A stretch of 64,000 nucleotides of DNA, taken from an uncultured Bacteroidia bacterium (GTDB lineage: Bacteria; Bacteroidota; Bacteroidia; Bacteroidales; UBA932). The position numbers were made by a program, and so were the translations under genes. Where the stretch lies: the NCBI GenBank assembly GCA_902785785.1, contig CADAAA010000005.1:1-64000 (forward strand), written 5' to 3'. Every line of letters begins with the position of its first letter. Position 1 is the stretch's first letter. The notes under the pieces were generated by a model that did not search any database, had not been told where the DNA came from, and worked only from the letters and a program-made list of their open reading frames with translations. Shown here in pieces: positions 25,063 through 33,461 of the stretch.

Positions 25063-25094
25063 AAAAAACCGGAGACAACTGCCTCCGGTTTTTT
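25063..25094. terminator. bidirectional rho-independent terminator
   Basis: AAAAAACCGGAG (25063-25074) pairs perfectly with CTCCGGTTTTTT (25083-25094) around an eight-base loop. It serves both the ABC exporter (+) and the zinc peptidase (-). Confidence 0.85.
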
Positions 25095-25110
25095 GTGTTT
25101 TCAACTGAAT

Positions 25111-25980
25111 CTACAGTTCCCTGTAAGCAGGGGAGAAGGTGTCGCCGAGGTTGAGATTGCCGGTGGTGAGACCTTTCTTGAGCCATCTATGGCGCTGGGC
25201 CGACGTACCGTGGTTGAAGGACTCGGGGATGGTGTATCCCTGGGACTTCTTCTGAAGGTAGTCGTCACCGATCTTGGAAGCCGCGTTCAGCGCTTCGTCG
25301 ATATCGCCGTCCTCGAGCGAACCGAACATCTTGTTGTCATAGTAGCCCCAGATGCCGGCATAGAAGTCTGCCTGGAGCTCCAGGCGGACGCTGATCTGGT
25401 TGCTCTGGGCCTGGCTTGAGCGTGCCATCTGCTGATGTGCCTGTCCGAGGGTTCCCAGCAGGTTCTGGACGTGGTGACCGACCTCGTGGGCGATGACGTA
25501 CGCATAAGCGAAATCACCGTCAGCCCCGATGGTACGTTTCATCGATGTGAAGAACGAAAGGTCGATATACACGCACCTGTCCGCGCTGCAGTAGAATGGG
25601 CCGGACGAAGAGGTGGCTCCGCCGCAACCTGACTGGACGGCATTGGAGAACAGTACCAGTCTGGGCGGCTCGTAAGTCCTGCCGTTCTGCTGGAATATCC
25701 TGGTCCAGACGTCCTCGGTACCGGCGAGGATCTGCTTCGCGAAAGTCGCGAGCTCTTCCTCTTCGGCGCTGGGCTGCCAGTTGGGGTCGACCTGTATGGT
25801 ACCGGCCCCGCCCATCTCCTGGACATTCCTGATGACATCCGTGGGATCACCTCCCATCAGGAGTGTGATGAGTCCTACGATTATGATGCCGCCGAGGCCG
25901 ATGCCGCCAGCTTTCGCAATGGTGCTGCCGCCTCTGCGGTCATCGACGTTCGTGCTTTCTCTTCTGCCGTCAAGTTTCAT
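25111..25980 (-). CDS. YpfJ-family neutral zinc metallopeptidase
   Basis: The protein has 289 residues from the ATG at 25980; a TTG two codons earlier is also in frame. A short basic N-terminus, with the DDRRGG motif usual for the family, precedes one membrane helix (GGIGLGGIIIVGLITLLMG). The periplasmic domain carries the zinc site VIAHEVGHHVQNLLG and further conserved parts (CGGATSSSGPFYC, YIDLSFF, LELQADFYAG, with Glu as the likely third ligand). The physiological substrate is not known. It lies 20 bases after the outer-membrane barrel gene and is probably cotranscribed with it. Confidence 0.87.
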   Translation of the reverse strand: MKLDGRRESTNVDDRRGGSTIAKAGGIGLGGIIIVGLITLLMGGDPTDVIRNVQEMGGAGTIQVDPNWQPSAEEEELATFAKQILAGTEDVWTRIFQQNGRTYEPPRLVLFSNAVQSGCGGATSSSGPFYCSADRCVYIDLSFFTSMKRTIGADGDFAYAYVIAHEVGHHVQNLLGTLGQAHQQMARSSQAQSNQISVRLELQADFYAGIWGYYDNKMFGSLEDGDIDEALNAASKIGDDYLQKKSQGYTIPESFNHGTSAQRHRWLKKGLTTGNLNLGDTFSPAYREL

Positions 25981-26000
25981 GTGCAATCGCTTTTAAGTGA

Positions 26001-26651
26001 TTAGAAAAGGAGTGCAACGCCGACCTTGATGCGGCTGCGGTTCAGGCTGTAACCCCTGTCCTTGGTGGAACCGTCGTCGTTCTTGCCCTTGATGCCGGCA
26101 CCGAACTGGTCGAGGCAGCCGAAATCGTATCCGGCGCTGATACGGAACATGTTGTTGACCACAGCACCGATGTTAGCTCCGACCATGATGTCGAAACGGT
26201 TGAGATACTCGTGCTTGTAGTTGTCGGTCTTGAGAAGGTCGACGCCGAGGGGCTTGATGCTGGAAGCGAGACCGCAGACGAAGGTGGGACCGAAGTTGAG
26301 GAAGCCGCTGAGGCCGCTGCCGACAGGGACGGAGAAACCGGCCTTGACGGGGATGTTGAGGGCATGCTCGGTCATGTCGCCGGAAAGGAAACTGAGGGAG
26401 GGAACTGAGACATTGCCGGTAAGGAAGGAATAATAGAGTCCGGTGCTGATGCCGAAGCCTTCACCTTCGTTGATGTCATATCCGAATCCTGCATAGAAGC
26501 CGTTCATGGCGCCCATGTTGCTGGCGTTATCGCCGATCTTGACTTTACTGGGCTCATTGATGTAGCCGGCTCCGACGGAGACCTGGGCGAATGCGGTGGT
26601 GCCGATGAGCATCATGGATGCTGCAATGGCGATAGAGAGTAATCTTTTCAT
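26001..26651 (-). CDS. outer-membrane beta-barrel protein (porin family, PF13568-like)
   Basis: This 216-residue secreted protein has a signal peptide ending in TTAFAQ and alternating amphipathic strands that end in VGVALLF, a typical C-terminal Phe of outer-membrane barrels. Two ATGs lie six bases apart (26657 and 26651). The inner one has better spacing to the AAGAGA sequence upstream and was chosen. Eight strands are likely. Its role is unknown. The next gene, YpfJ-like, starts 20 bases later, so the pair may be an envelope operon. Confidence 0.75.
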   Translation of the reverse strand: MKRLLSIAIAASMMLIGTTAFAQVSVGAGYINEPSKVKIGDNASNMGAMNGFYAGFGYDINEGEGFGISTGLYYSFLTGNVSVPSLSFLSGDMTEHALNIPVKAGFSVPVGSGLSGFLNFGPTFVCGLASSIKPLGVDLLKTDNYKHEYLNRFDIMVGANIGAVVNNMFRISAGYDFGCLDQFGAGIKGKNDDGSTKDRGYSLNRSRIKVGVALLF

Positions 26652-26678
26652 AATCATTTCTCTTGTTGTTTAACTTCA

Positions 26679-26686
26679 CAAATATA
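26679..26686 (-). promoter_or_regulatory. -7 box for the outer-membrane barrel gene
   Basis: CAAATATA on the plus strand is TATATTTG on the minus strand, 27 bases before the ATG at 26651. It is arranged back to back with the plus-strand box at 26699-26706. Confidence 0.5.
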
Positions 26687-26698
26687 TGAAAAAATGAT

Positions 26699-26706
26699 TA
26701 TATTTG
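26699..26706 (+). promoter_or_regulatory. -7 box for the URO-D-fold lipoprotein gene
   Basis: TATATTTG fits TAnnTTTG and lies 27 bases before the ATG at 26734. It overlaps an in-frame TTG at 26704, which therefore cannot be the start. Confidence 0.5.
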
Positions 26707-26733
26707 GTTACTTCACCGATTAATTGCTTTTCT

Positions 26734-27738
26734 ATGAAACCCATTTTCCGGAGCCTCGTTTCCATCTCCCTCGCAATTGCGACGTTCACGCTTATGTCCT
26801 GCTCGGGTTCGATCCCTTCTTCCAAGAAGGAGATAATGGACCGCTTCGTAGCCGGAAAACTGCCTGCCAAATATGCCCCTGCCGCTTTCTTCGTCCATTT
26901 TGCCAATGACCAGAAGGTCGGCGAAGCCGCGGTTCAGGCCCACCTCGACTATTTCCATGAGATCAATCCCGATATCCTCAAGGTCCAGTTCGAGCAGTTC
27001 GCTCCGCGCATTAGGGAGCTGGAGGTCCGTGATGACTGGATGCCGGAGGACTATTACCGTCCTACGGTCGAGATCATCAAAAGGCTTCAGGAGGAGGCCG
27101 GCGCAGATACCTATGTACTGCCGACGGTTTACAGTACTTTCCAGGTGACTACACAGTCGCTTGGCCGCCGCATCATCCAGGCCGCGACGGAGCAGCCGGA
27201 GGCTTTCAAGAGCGTCCTGGAGTGCTATACCCGCGCCTTGATATGGTTTGTCAAGGAATGCAAGGCCGTGGGCATCGAAGGATTCTATATGCCTACCCAG
27301 GGCGGTGAGACCAAGTTCTATGAGGTCCCGGGATTCTATGAGACCTTCATCCGTCCCTATGACCTGGCGGTTATGAACGAGTGCTGCAAGGATACCAAGA
27401 TGAATATCCTGCATATCTGCGACTGGGAGGGCACTTATGACGACCTGAAGCGTTTCGCCGACTATCCCGGCCAAATCGTAAACACCCCTATGACAGTTGA
27501 CGGCAAGCCTTTCAGCCTTGCTGATGCCGTCAATCTGTTCGGACGTCCGGTGCTCGGCGGTTTCAACCGCCAGACCGAGATCCTCTCCGCTCCGGCTGAG
27601 ACCATCGCGGAGATGACCCGCAAGATACTCGATGAGGGCCCTGCCGGGAAAATCATGATCGGTGCTGACTGTACCGTCTCCTCAGCTCCTCACGAGAATC
27701 TCCAGGCGGCCGTTTCGACCGCCCATGGAACCAAATAA
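26734..27738 (+). CDS. URO-D superfamily lipoprotein (uroporphyrinogen decarboxylase/corrinoid methyltransferase-like)
   Basis: This 334-residue protein has a lipoprotein signal (lipobox LMSC, Cys23) ahead of a TIM barrel of the URO-D superfamily. True HemE residues are not clear. The HxC...C zinc pattern is present: His227 and Cys229 in LHICDWEG, Cys313 in GADCTVSS. This is the site seen in MtaA/MtbA-type corrinoid methyltransferases. Enzymes of this fold are cytoplasmic, so an exported, lipid-anchored version is odd. It has its own promoter and faces the HTCS gene tail to tail. The substrate is unknown; demethylation of a plant-derived compound is only a speculation. Confidence 0.72.
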   Translation: MKPIFRSLVSISLAIATFTLMSCSGSIPSSKKEIMDRFVAGKLPAKYAPAAFFVHFANDQKVGEAAVQAHLDYFHEINPDILKVQFEQFAPRIRELEVRDDWMPEDYYRPTVEIIKRLQEEAGADTYVLPTVYSTFQVTTQSLGRRIIQAATEQPEAFKSVLECYTRALIWFVKECKAVGIEGFYMPTQGGETKFYEVPGFYETFIRPYDLAVMNECCKDTKMNILHICDWEGTYDDLKRFADYPGQIVNTPMTVDGKPFSLADAVNLFGRPVLGGFNRQTEILSAPAETIAEMTRKILDEGPAGKIMIGADCTVSSAPHENLQAAVSTAHGTK

Positions 27739-27757
27739 GGTTTTTTGAAAATAAGCT

Positions 27758-30700
27758 TTATGATCCGGTGTACTCCGAAGGGGGTACACCGAATTGTTTC
27801 TTGAACGAGGTGGAGAAGTGGGACAGGGTGTTGAACCCGGTCATGTAGGCTATCTCTGACATGTTGTATTTCCCTTCCTTCAGCAGGTTGGCCGCGTAGT
27901 TGAGCTTGTAGCGCTTGAAGAACGAACTGGGGTTTTCTCCCGTGAGGCCCTTGACCTTGTAGTAGAACTTGGTGCGGGACATCCGCATCAGTTCACTGAT
28001 ACGAGTGATGTCCAGTTCGGTGTCGGCTATTTCCTTCTCCATCAGTTCGTAGAGATCCTTCAGGAAGGCCTTGTCCCTGGGACTGAGCTCATCCGGGGCG
28101 ATCTCCTCCGCCGATGTGGCTTCGCCCAGCCGGCGGTGCAGCTTCTCGCGGTTCTCCATCAAGGACTTGACCAAGGCGAGAAGATATGCCGGCTGGAAGG
28201 GTTTTGTGACATAGGCATCTGCGCCGACGCCAAGGCCCTCGACCTGGTTCTCAACTGCGACTTTGGCCGTGACCAGCACGACGGGGATATGGCTTAGCTC
28301 AAGCTCTCCCTTTACGGCCTTGCAGAGCTCGTAACCACTCATGCCGGGCATTACAACGTCGCTTATGATGAGGCTCGGAGCCTCTTCGGTCATGCCTTTC
28401 AGGGCCGATGCACCGTCGAAGTATACACTCACGTTGTAGTACGGTGACAGGAGCACTTTCACATAGTTAGCGATGTCGATGTCGTCGTCGACGACGGCAA
28501 TGCGCTTGCGGTCCGTATCTTCGGAGGAATCAGTTGGTTGCGCCTCCTGTGATGCCTGCGGGACGACCATCTGCGGCTTTGCCTCGGTGCGTTCGTCTTC
28601 CGAATACGAAGCTGCGCCGGCAGGCAGGATGAAGCTGAAATGCGCACCTCCTTCCGGACGGTTCGAGGCCTTGATATAGCCGTGGTGCAGGCCCGTCAGG
28701 GCGCGGGAATAGAACAGGCCGATTCCGGACCCCTGGGTATCTCCCTGGTTGCCGGCCTGATAGAAGCGTTCGAATATCTTTTCCTCCTGTCCTTCGGGAA
28801 TGCCGCACCCGCTGTCGGTGACGCTTATGCAGGCGTATTGCTGGTCGTTGTCCTTGTCCGTCATCGGGAATTCCTCAGCAGCTGCATCGCGGGAAAGCAC
28901 GTCGAAGGAAAGGGACACCTTTCCGCCCGAGGGCGTAAATTTCAGGGCGTTGGCAAGGAGGTTCATCACTACCTTGTTGACCTTGTCTACGTCTGCCCAC
29001 ATCACGAACGGCTCTTCCAGACCGTAGGTTCCAAGTTCAATGCCCTTGGACCCGGCATTGAAACGGAACATATCCACAGCTGCGCGCAGGGGAGCGACGA
29101 TGTCCGTCTTGGCCACTTTCATCTGGAGTTTGCTGTTGCCTATGCGGTTGAAATCGAGAAGCTGGTTCACCAGGCTCAGCATCCATTCGGTATTCCTCCG
29201 GATGATGCCGACGAGCTGGCGGTCCTGGCCCTTGATGTCTGGCGACTCCGCCAACTGCTGTGCAGGCCCGGATATCATGGTAAGCGGAGTCCTGAACTCA
29301 TGCGCGACATTGGAGAAATAATTCATCTGGATCTTGTTGAGCCGCTGCTCCTCTTCGCGGGCCGCCTCGGCGCGTTCGCGCTCGATGCGGATGTCGCGTA
29401 TGCGGCGCGCGGCTTCCTTGCGCACCCTGCGGATACGGCGGTACATCATCCAGACGAATCCGAGCATCACCAGGCCGAGGAGGACATAGAGGACTGTCGC
29501 CCACCAGGTCCGGTACCAAGGAGGCAACACCTTGATGTTCAAGGCTTTTTCGGTTTCAACAATACTCTGGTTGTTGTTTGTCGCCCTGACCCTGAAGATA
29601 TACTTTCCGGAGGGGAGATTGGCGTAATAGGCCTCATGGCTGTTGCCTCCGTCGACCCAGTACTTGTCGAATCCCTCCATCATGTAATAGTAATGCGTCC
29701 GCTCATGCTCGCTGTAGTCAAGTGCCGCGTATGATAAGCTGAATCCATTCTGCCAGTCGCGGATGAGTATGTCCGGATCTTCGGCCAGCTCTTTTTCCAC
29801 GGGCCCGCCGTCGGAGGGACTGACCAGCCTGTTGTGGATCTTTAGATCCTCGAAAACGAGAGGTACCGTACGTTTCTGCGGCACGTCGAGAGGGTTGAAC
29901 CATGTGATGCCGTGGGTGCCTCCGAATACCAGCGTCCCGTCTGGAAGCAGGCATGAAGCACGGTCGGAGAACTGGTTCCCGCCTATTCCGTCCTCTTCGA
30001 AGTAGTTTACGAATGCTCCGGTCGTGCGGTCGTATTTGCCCAGGCCGTTCATCGTGGAGACCCAGATGTTGCCCTGTCGGTCCTGCTCGATGGAGCAAAT
30101 GTCCATGCATGGTGTACCGGAGACCGGAACGGTTCCGGCATCCTTAGAATACTTGAGGAGGCCGTTGGCGATGGTCCCTATCCAGATATCCCCGGCACCG
30201 TCCTTGAAAATCCTGTTGGGGACCATGACGGAACGCCTGATGCAAGCGGCTAGGTCCTCTTCGCTTATCGTAAGCTCCCGCGCTTCAAGCGAATAAGTAT
30301 TCACTTCGAATGGGGCGTGGTTGAAGCCGGCGACGAGAAGCTTTCCCGGTTCGGTCATCATGAGTTCCGTCACGAAAGTCCAGTCCTGACCCTGGATCAG
30401 CGGAACTTCCGAGATGCTCCCGGTCTGCGGCTCGTAGCGGAGCAGGTTCTGTGACATACCTCCCAGCCAAATATATCCTAGGTCGTCCTCGGTTATTGAC
30501 AGGGGATTGGCCATCGTCACTGAAGTGAGTTTCGTCAACTTCCTGCCGTCGAAACGGCAGCGCACCGCCTGGTATTTCTCCGCAAAGAGTATCCAAAGGT
30601 CGCCGCGCGAGTCGCAGAAGACCCTGGAAGGACGGATATAGCCTATCTCAGTATCCGGGACAAGGTGCGAAGCATCGACGGCCCGGACTTCGCGCTTTTC

Positions 30701-31810
30701 GATGTCGTAGACAAATAGTCCGTCCATCTGTGTGGTAATCCATAGACGGTCTGAATTGTCAAGGCAGAGTGAAGTGACACTCTTGCGTGCGAAATATGAA
30801 GCGAGGTATTTGTTGCTGTTGAACAGGTCCTTGTAATGATAGGATACGCCGTATCCCTGGTCCGTCGTACCGAACCAGACATTCTGCCGGCTGTCGGTGA
30901 AGATGGTCCTTATCTCGGCGTCGGGAAGGTCGAACGGGAAATCCGCTTCATCTTGGAATACAACGCTTTCCGTTGCTTTGGAATACACACACATCCCTTG
31001 TCCGATCACATGCAGAAGGATAGTACGCTCATCGACAGGATAGATGATGTCGACGTCGCCGTGCATGATCCTCGGCGTACTGCGGATTGCTTCAGGGATC
31101 TCCTTGAACTGCATCTCACGCGTGTCATATATGCTGATCCTTCCCATTCCTGACATCCACAGCTCTCCGTTTCCTATGCTGCTCAGGTGGTAGACGGGGA
31201 ACTGTACGGGTACGGATATTATTTTCGTAAAAGTCACGGTCTCATAGCAGTCAAGCCCCTGCTGGCCGGGGACCCAGAGCCTGTCTTCGCGATCGAGGAC
31301 AAGGTCGGAAGTGAAAGCGTTTAGGTCACGGACCACGGGCCTCAGAACCCTTTCATCGGGGTCGAAACGGAAAAGTGAAGAGGTGTTGGTGGCAAGCAGG
31401 GATCCGCGTCCGGTTTCCATTATCCTTGATATGCTGCGGTTGTCGCTCAGGATAGGAATGCGCTGGAAGCTGCCCTTGTCAGTCTTGACGGCGACTCCGT
31501 TGACAGTGGCGACCCAGAGCGTCCCGTCGCTGCACTTGAATACGTGGTTGATCTGGTTGTCAGGAAGGCCCGTAGTGTCGTCAGCACAGAAGTACTGATG
31601 GTATTCGTGGACGTCGAACTTGTTCAGGCCGCGAAAGGTAGCAATCCAGATATGCCCGTCCGCGTCTTCGGCAAACGAGTTGACCCTTTGGTTGGAAATG
31701 CGGTCGGAAACGACTACCCGTTCGGGATCTTCCTGGGGGAAAGGATGCTTCTCCACACCCGCACAAGCGGTCATGAGGAGTATGAGGGACACTATCGGGC
31801 TGACTCTCAT
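27758..31810 (-). CDS. hybrid two-component system regulator (HTCS)
   Basis: This 1350-residue one-protein regulator starts with a signal-like segment that has a lipobox (LMTAC, Cys16). Two seven-bladed Reg_prop propellers, then a Y_Y_Y domain, fill residues 20-760 and sense a sugar in the periplasm. A membrane helix lies near residue 770. The histidine kinase shows NVAHEFRTPLT (His near 834), NLLANALKF and GSGIGLFYS. The receiver domain has VVDDD and the phospho-acceptor Asp in ISDVVMPG. An AraC-type HTH (GFNTLSHFSTSFKKQFG) forms the C-terminus. It diverges from the esterase-susCD operon and is its likely activator. Confidence 0.95.
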   Translation of the reverse strand: MRVSPIVSLILLMTACAGVEKHPFPQEDPERVVVSDRISNQRVNSFAEDADGHIWIATFRGLNKFDVHEYHQYFCADDTTGLPDNQINHVFKCSDGTLWVATVNGVAVKTDKGSFQRIPILSDNRSISRIMETGRGSLLATNTSSLFRFDPDERVLRPVVRDLNAFTSDLVLDREDRLWVPGQQGLDCYETVTFTKIISVPVQFPVYHLSSIGNGELWMSGMGRISIYDTREMQFKEIPEAIRSTPRIMHGDVDIIYPVDERTILLHVIGQGMCVYSKATESVVFQDEADFPFDLPDAEIRTIFTDSRQNVWFGTTDQGYGVSYHYKDLFNSNKYLASYFARKSVTSLCLDNSDRLWITTQMDGLFVYDIEKREVRAVDASHLVPDTEIGYIRPSRVFCDSRGDLWILFAEKYQAVRCRFDGRKLTKLTSVTMANPLSITEDDLGYIWLGGMSQNLLRYEPQTGSISEVPLIQGQDWTFVTELMMTEPGKLLVAGFNHAPFEVNTYSLEARELTISEEDLAACIRRSVMVPNRIFKDGAGDIWIGTIANGLLKYSKDAGTVPVSGTPCMDICSIEQDRQGNIWVSTMNGLGKYDRTTGAFVNYFEEDGIGGNQFSDRASCLLPDGTLVFGGTHGITWFNPLDVPQKRTVPLVFEDLKIHNRLVSPSDGGPVEKELAEDPDILIRDWQNGFSLSYAALDYSEHERTHYYYMMEGFDKYWVDGGNSHEAYYANLPSGKYIFRVRATNNNQSIVETEKALNIKVLPPWYRTWWATVLYVLLGLVMLGFVWMMYRRIRRVRKEAARRIRDIRIERERAEAAREEEQRLNKIQMNYFSNVAHEFRTPLTMISGPAQQLAESPDIKGQDRQLVGIIRRNTEWMLSLVNQLLDFNRIGNSKLQMKVAKTDIVAPLRAAVDMFRFNAGSKGIELGTYGLEEPFVMWADVDKVNKVVMNLLANALKFTPSGGKVSLSFDVLSRDAAAEEFPMTDKDNDQQYACISVTDSGCGIPEGQEEKIFERFYQAGNQGDTQGSGIGLFYSRALTGLHHGYIKASNRPEGGAHFSFILPAGAASYSEDERTEAKPQMVVPQASQEAQPTDSSEDTDRKRIAVVDDDIDIANYVKVLLSPYYNVSVYFDGASALKGMTEEAPSLIISDVVMPGMSGYELCKAVKGELELSHIPVVLVTAKVAVENQVEGLGVGADAYVTKPFQPAYLLALVKSLMENREKLHRRLGEATSAEEIAPDELSPRDKAFLKDLYELMEKEIADTELDITRISELMRMSRTKFYYKVKGLTGENPSSFFKRYKLNYAANLLKEGKYNMSEIAYMTGFNTLSHFSTSFKKQFGVPPSEYTGS

Positions 31811-31973
31811 GGGATTCTTTGCTTAGTTTCAAGCATAAAAATAGTGTTTTTTTAACAAATCCGAAGATTTTTGAACGAATTGGTATGTGCGCCCGTTACG
31901 CATGGGAAAGCATTTGACAATGCAAAAAAACGTTTTAGATACATAATGGCGAATTTTGCATTAACAAAATCAC
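31811..31973. promoter_or_regulatory. divergent control region between HTCS and the PUL operon
   Basis: This 163-base, A/T-rich spacer holds short dyads: ATTTTG/CAAAAT at 31953-31958 and 31965-31970, GCATT/AATGC at 31910-31914 and 31919-31923, and TGCG/CGCA at 31888-31902. GAATTTTG (31951-31958) is one base off a TAnnTTTG box for the plus strand. These are candidates for the HTCS binding site and promoter, but none is strong. Confidence 0.35.
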
Positions 31974-33437
31974 ATGGCAATGGCATTGAAACATCATGTT
32001 CTTCTTCTCGGAGCTGTCGTCCTCCTTTCCGCCTGTCATGACAGGGGAGTCCGCAGCCGTTCCGAGTGTCTTGGGTCGCTGGAAACTTCAGCCGCCGTTA
32101 CCACCGTCCAGACCAAGTCCGGTCCCGTTTCCGGCTATATCGACGGCGGCGTCTTCATCTACAAGGGCATCCCTTATGCTTCGGCCGAGCGCTTCATGCC
32201 GGCTGTCGACCCTGAGCCTTGGACGGATGTCCGTTCCAGCAGGGCTTACGGCCCGACCTGTCCACAGGGAGCACGTGCCGGCTGGTACGACGACAACCAG
32301 GCATTTGCAATGCACTGGGATGACGGCTTCCCCGATGAGGATTGTCTCAGGGTAAATATCTGGACCTCAGGCATCAAGGACGGAGGTAAGCGTCCCGTCA
32401 TGGTCTGGCTGCATGGCGGCGGTTTCTCCGCCGGATCCGGCCAGGAGTTGATCTCATATGACGGCACCAATCTCGCCCGTGACCATGGCGTCGTGGTCGT
32501 TTCCCTGAACCACCGTCTGAATACGCTTGGATTCCTTGACCTTTCCGCCTTTGGCGGTAAATACGCGCATACGGGCAATCTCGGCATGCTTGACATCGTC
32601 AAGGCGCTCGAATGGGTCCGTGACAACATCTCCAATTTCGGCGGTGACCCCTCCAATGTGACCATCTTCGGCCAAAGCGGCGGCGGTGGCAAGGTCTCGA
32701 CCCTGATGGCGATGCCTTCCGCGAAGGGCCTTTTCAGCAAGGCCATCGTCGAGAGCGGATCCATTACCAGGCTGATGGATCCGAAATATTCACGCCGCAT
32801 CGGTGCCGCCACTGTAGAAGCGCTGGGAATCAATCCTTCGAGCATCGACGATATACTTTCCGTACCTTACTCCGACCTTCTCGAAGCCAATACCAAAGCT
32901 GTCGAAAAAGTCCGGGAGGAAGTCTCGGCTGATGGCCTGATGTCTGAGAATATCCTCGACATCCTTTTGTTCGGTGCCCTTCCGGTCGTCGACGGGGAGG
33001 TCATTCCAGCCGCCCCTTCGTCAAGTGAAGCGCTTGCTCTCTCAAAGGATATTCCCGTGATTATCGGAACGGTATATAACGAGTTCACTCCTGCGCAGGA
33101 GGATCCCATCTTCCGCCCGCTTGCCCTTCAGCAGGCTGCGGAGCGTTCGGCTGCTGGATGCGCTCCCGTGTATATGTACCTTTTTAAATGGGCTACGCCC
33201 GTACTGGACGGAGTGTTCGGCAGTACCCATTGCCTGGAGCTGCCGTTCGTGTTTGACAATGTCCTGTTGCACAGGACTTTCACCGGCGGGGGAGAGGATG
33301 CCGTTGAACTCGGCCACCGTATGAGCCGCGTCTGGACCAATTTCGCCAAGACCGGTGTCCCGTCCGCTGACGGTATCCCCGAGTGGGAACCTTATCCTAG
33401 AAACATGGTTTTCGATATCGAATCCAATTTACAATAA
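31974..33437 (+). CDS. carboxylesterase type B (CE10-like) lipoprotein
   Basis: This 487-residue alpha/beta hydrolase has a lipobox (LLSAC, Cys21). The oxyanion loop HGGGFSAGS and the nucleophile elbow FGQSGGGG with Ser235 are those of the carboxylesterase/cholinesterase superfamily. The Glu of the triad fits GTVYNEFTP and the His fits GSTHCLELPF. It is slightly shorter than the usual 500-550 residues. As first gene of the PUL operon, 24 bases before susC, it probably removes acyl or aryl esters from the polysaccharide at the cell surface. A second in-frame ATG is at 31980. Confidence 0.88.
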   Translation: MAMALKHHVLLLGAVVLLSACHDRGVRSRSECLGSLETSAAVTTVQTKSGPVSGYIDGGVFIYKGIPYASAERFMPAVDPEPWTDVRSSRAYGPTCPQGARAGWYDDNQAFAMHWDDGFPDEDCLRVNIWTSGIKDGGKRPVMVWLHGGGFSAGSGQELISYDGTNLARDHGVVVVSLNHRLNTLGFLDLSAFGGKYAHTGNLGMLDIVKALEWVRDNISNFGGDPSNVTIFGQSGGGGKVSTLMAMPSAKGLFSKAIVESGSITRLMDPKYSRRIGAATVEALGINPSSIDDILSVPYSDLLEANTKAVEKVREEVSADGLMSENILDILLFGALPVVDGEVIPAAPSSSEALALSKDIPVIIGTVYNEFTPAQEDPIFRPLALQQAAERSAAGCAPVYMYLFKWATPVLDGVFGSTHCLELPFVFDNVLLHRTFTGGGEDAVELGHRMSRVWTNFAKTGVPSADGIPEWEPYPRNMVFDIESNLQ

Positions 33438-33461
33438 ACTAATTATCAACCAATTGATCTC

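Noticed and set aside
27766-27791. CGGTGTAC/GTACACCG inverted repeat as a terminator between the URO-D-fold and HTCS genes
   Set aside because: It lies within the last codons of the HTCS gene and has no T run on either strand; it may be coding constraint or chance.
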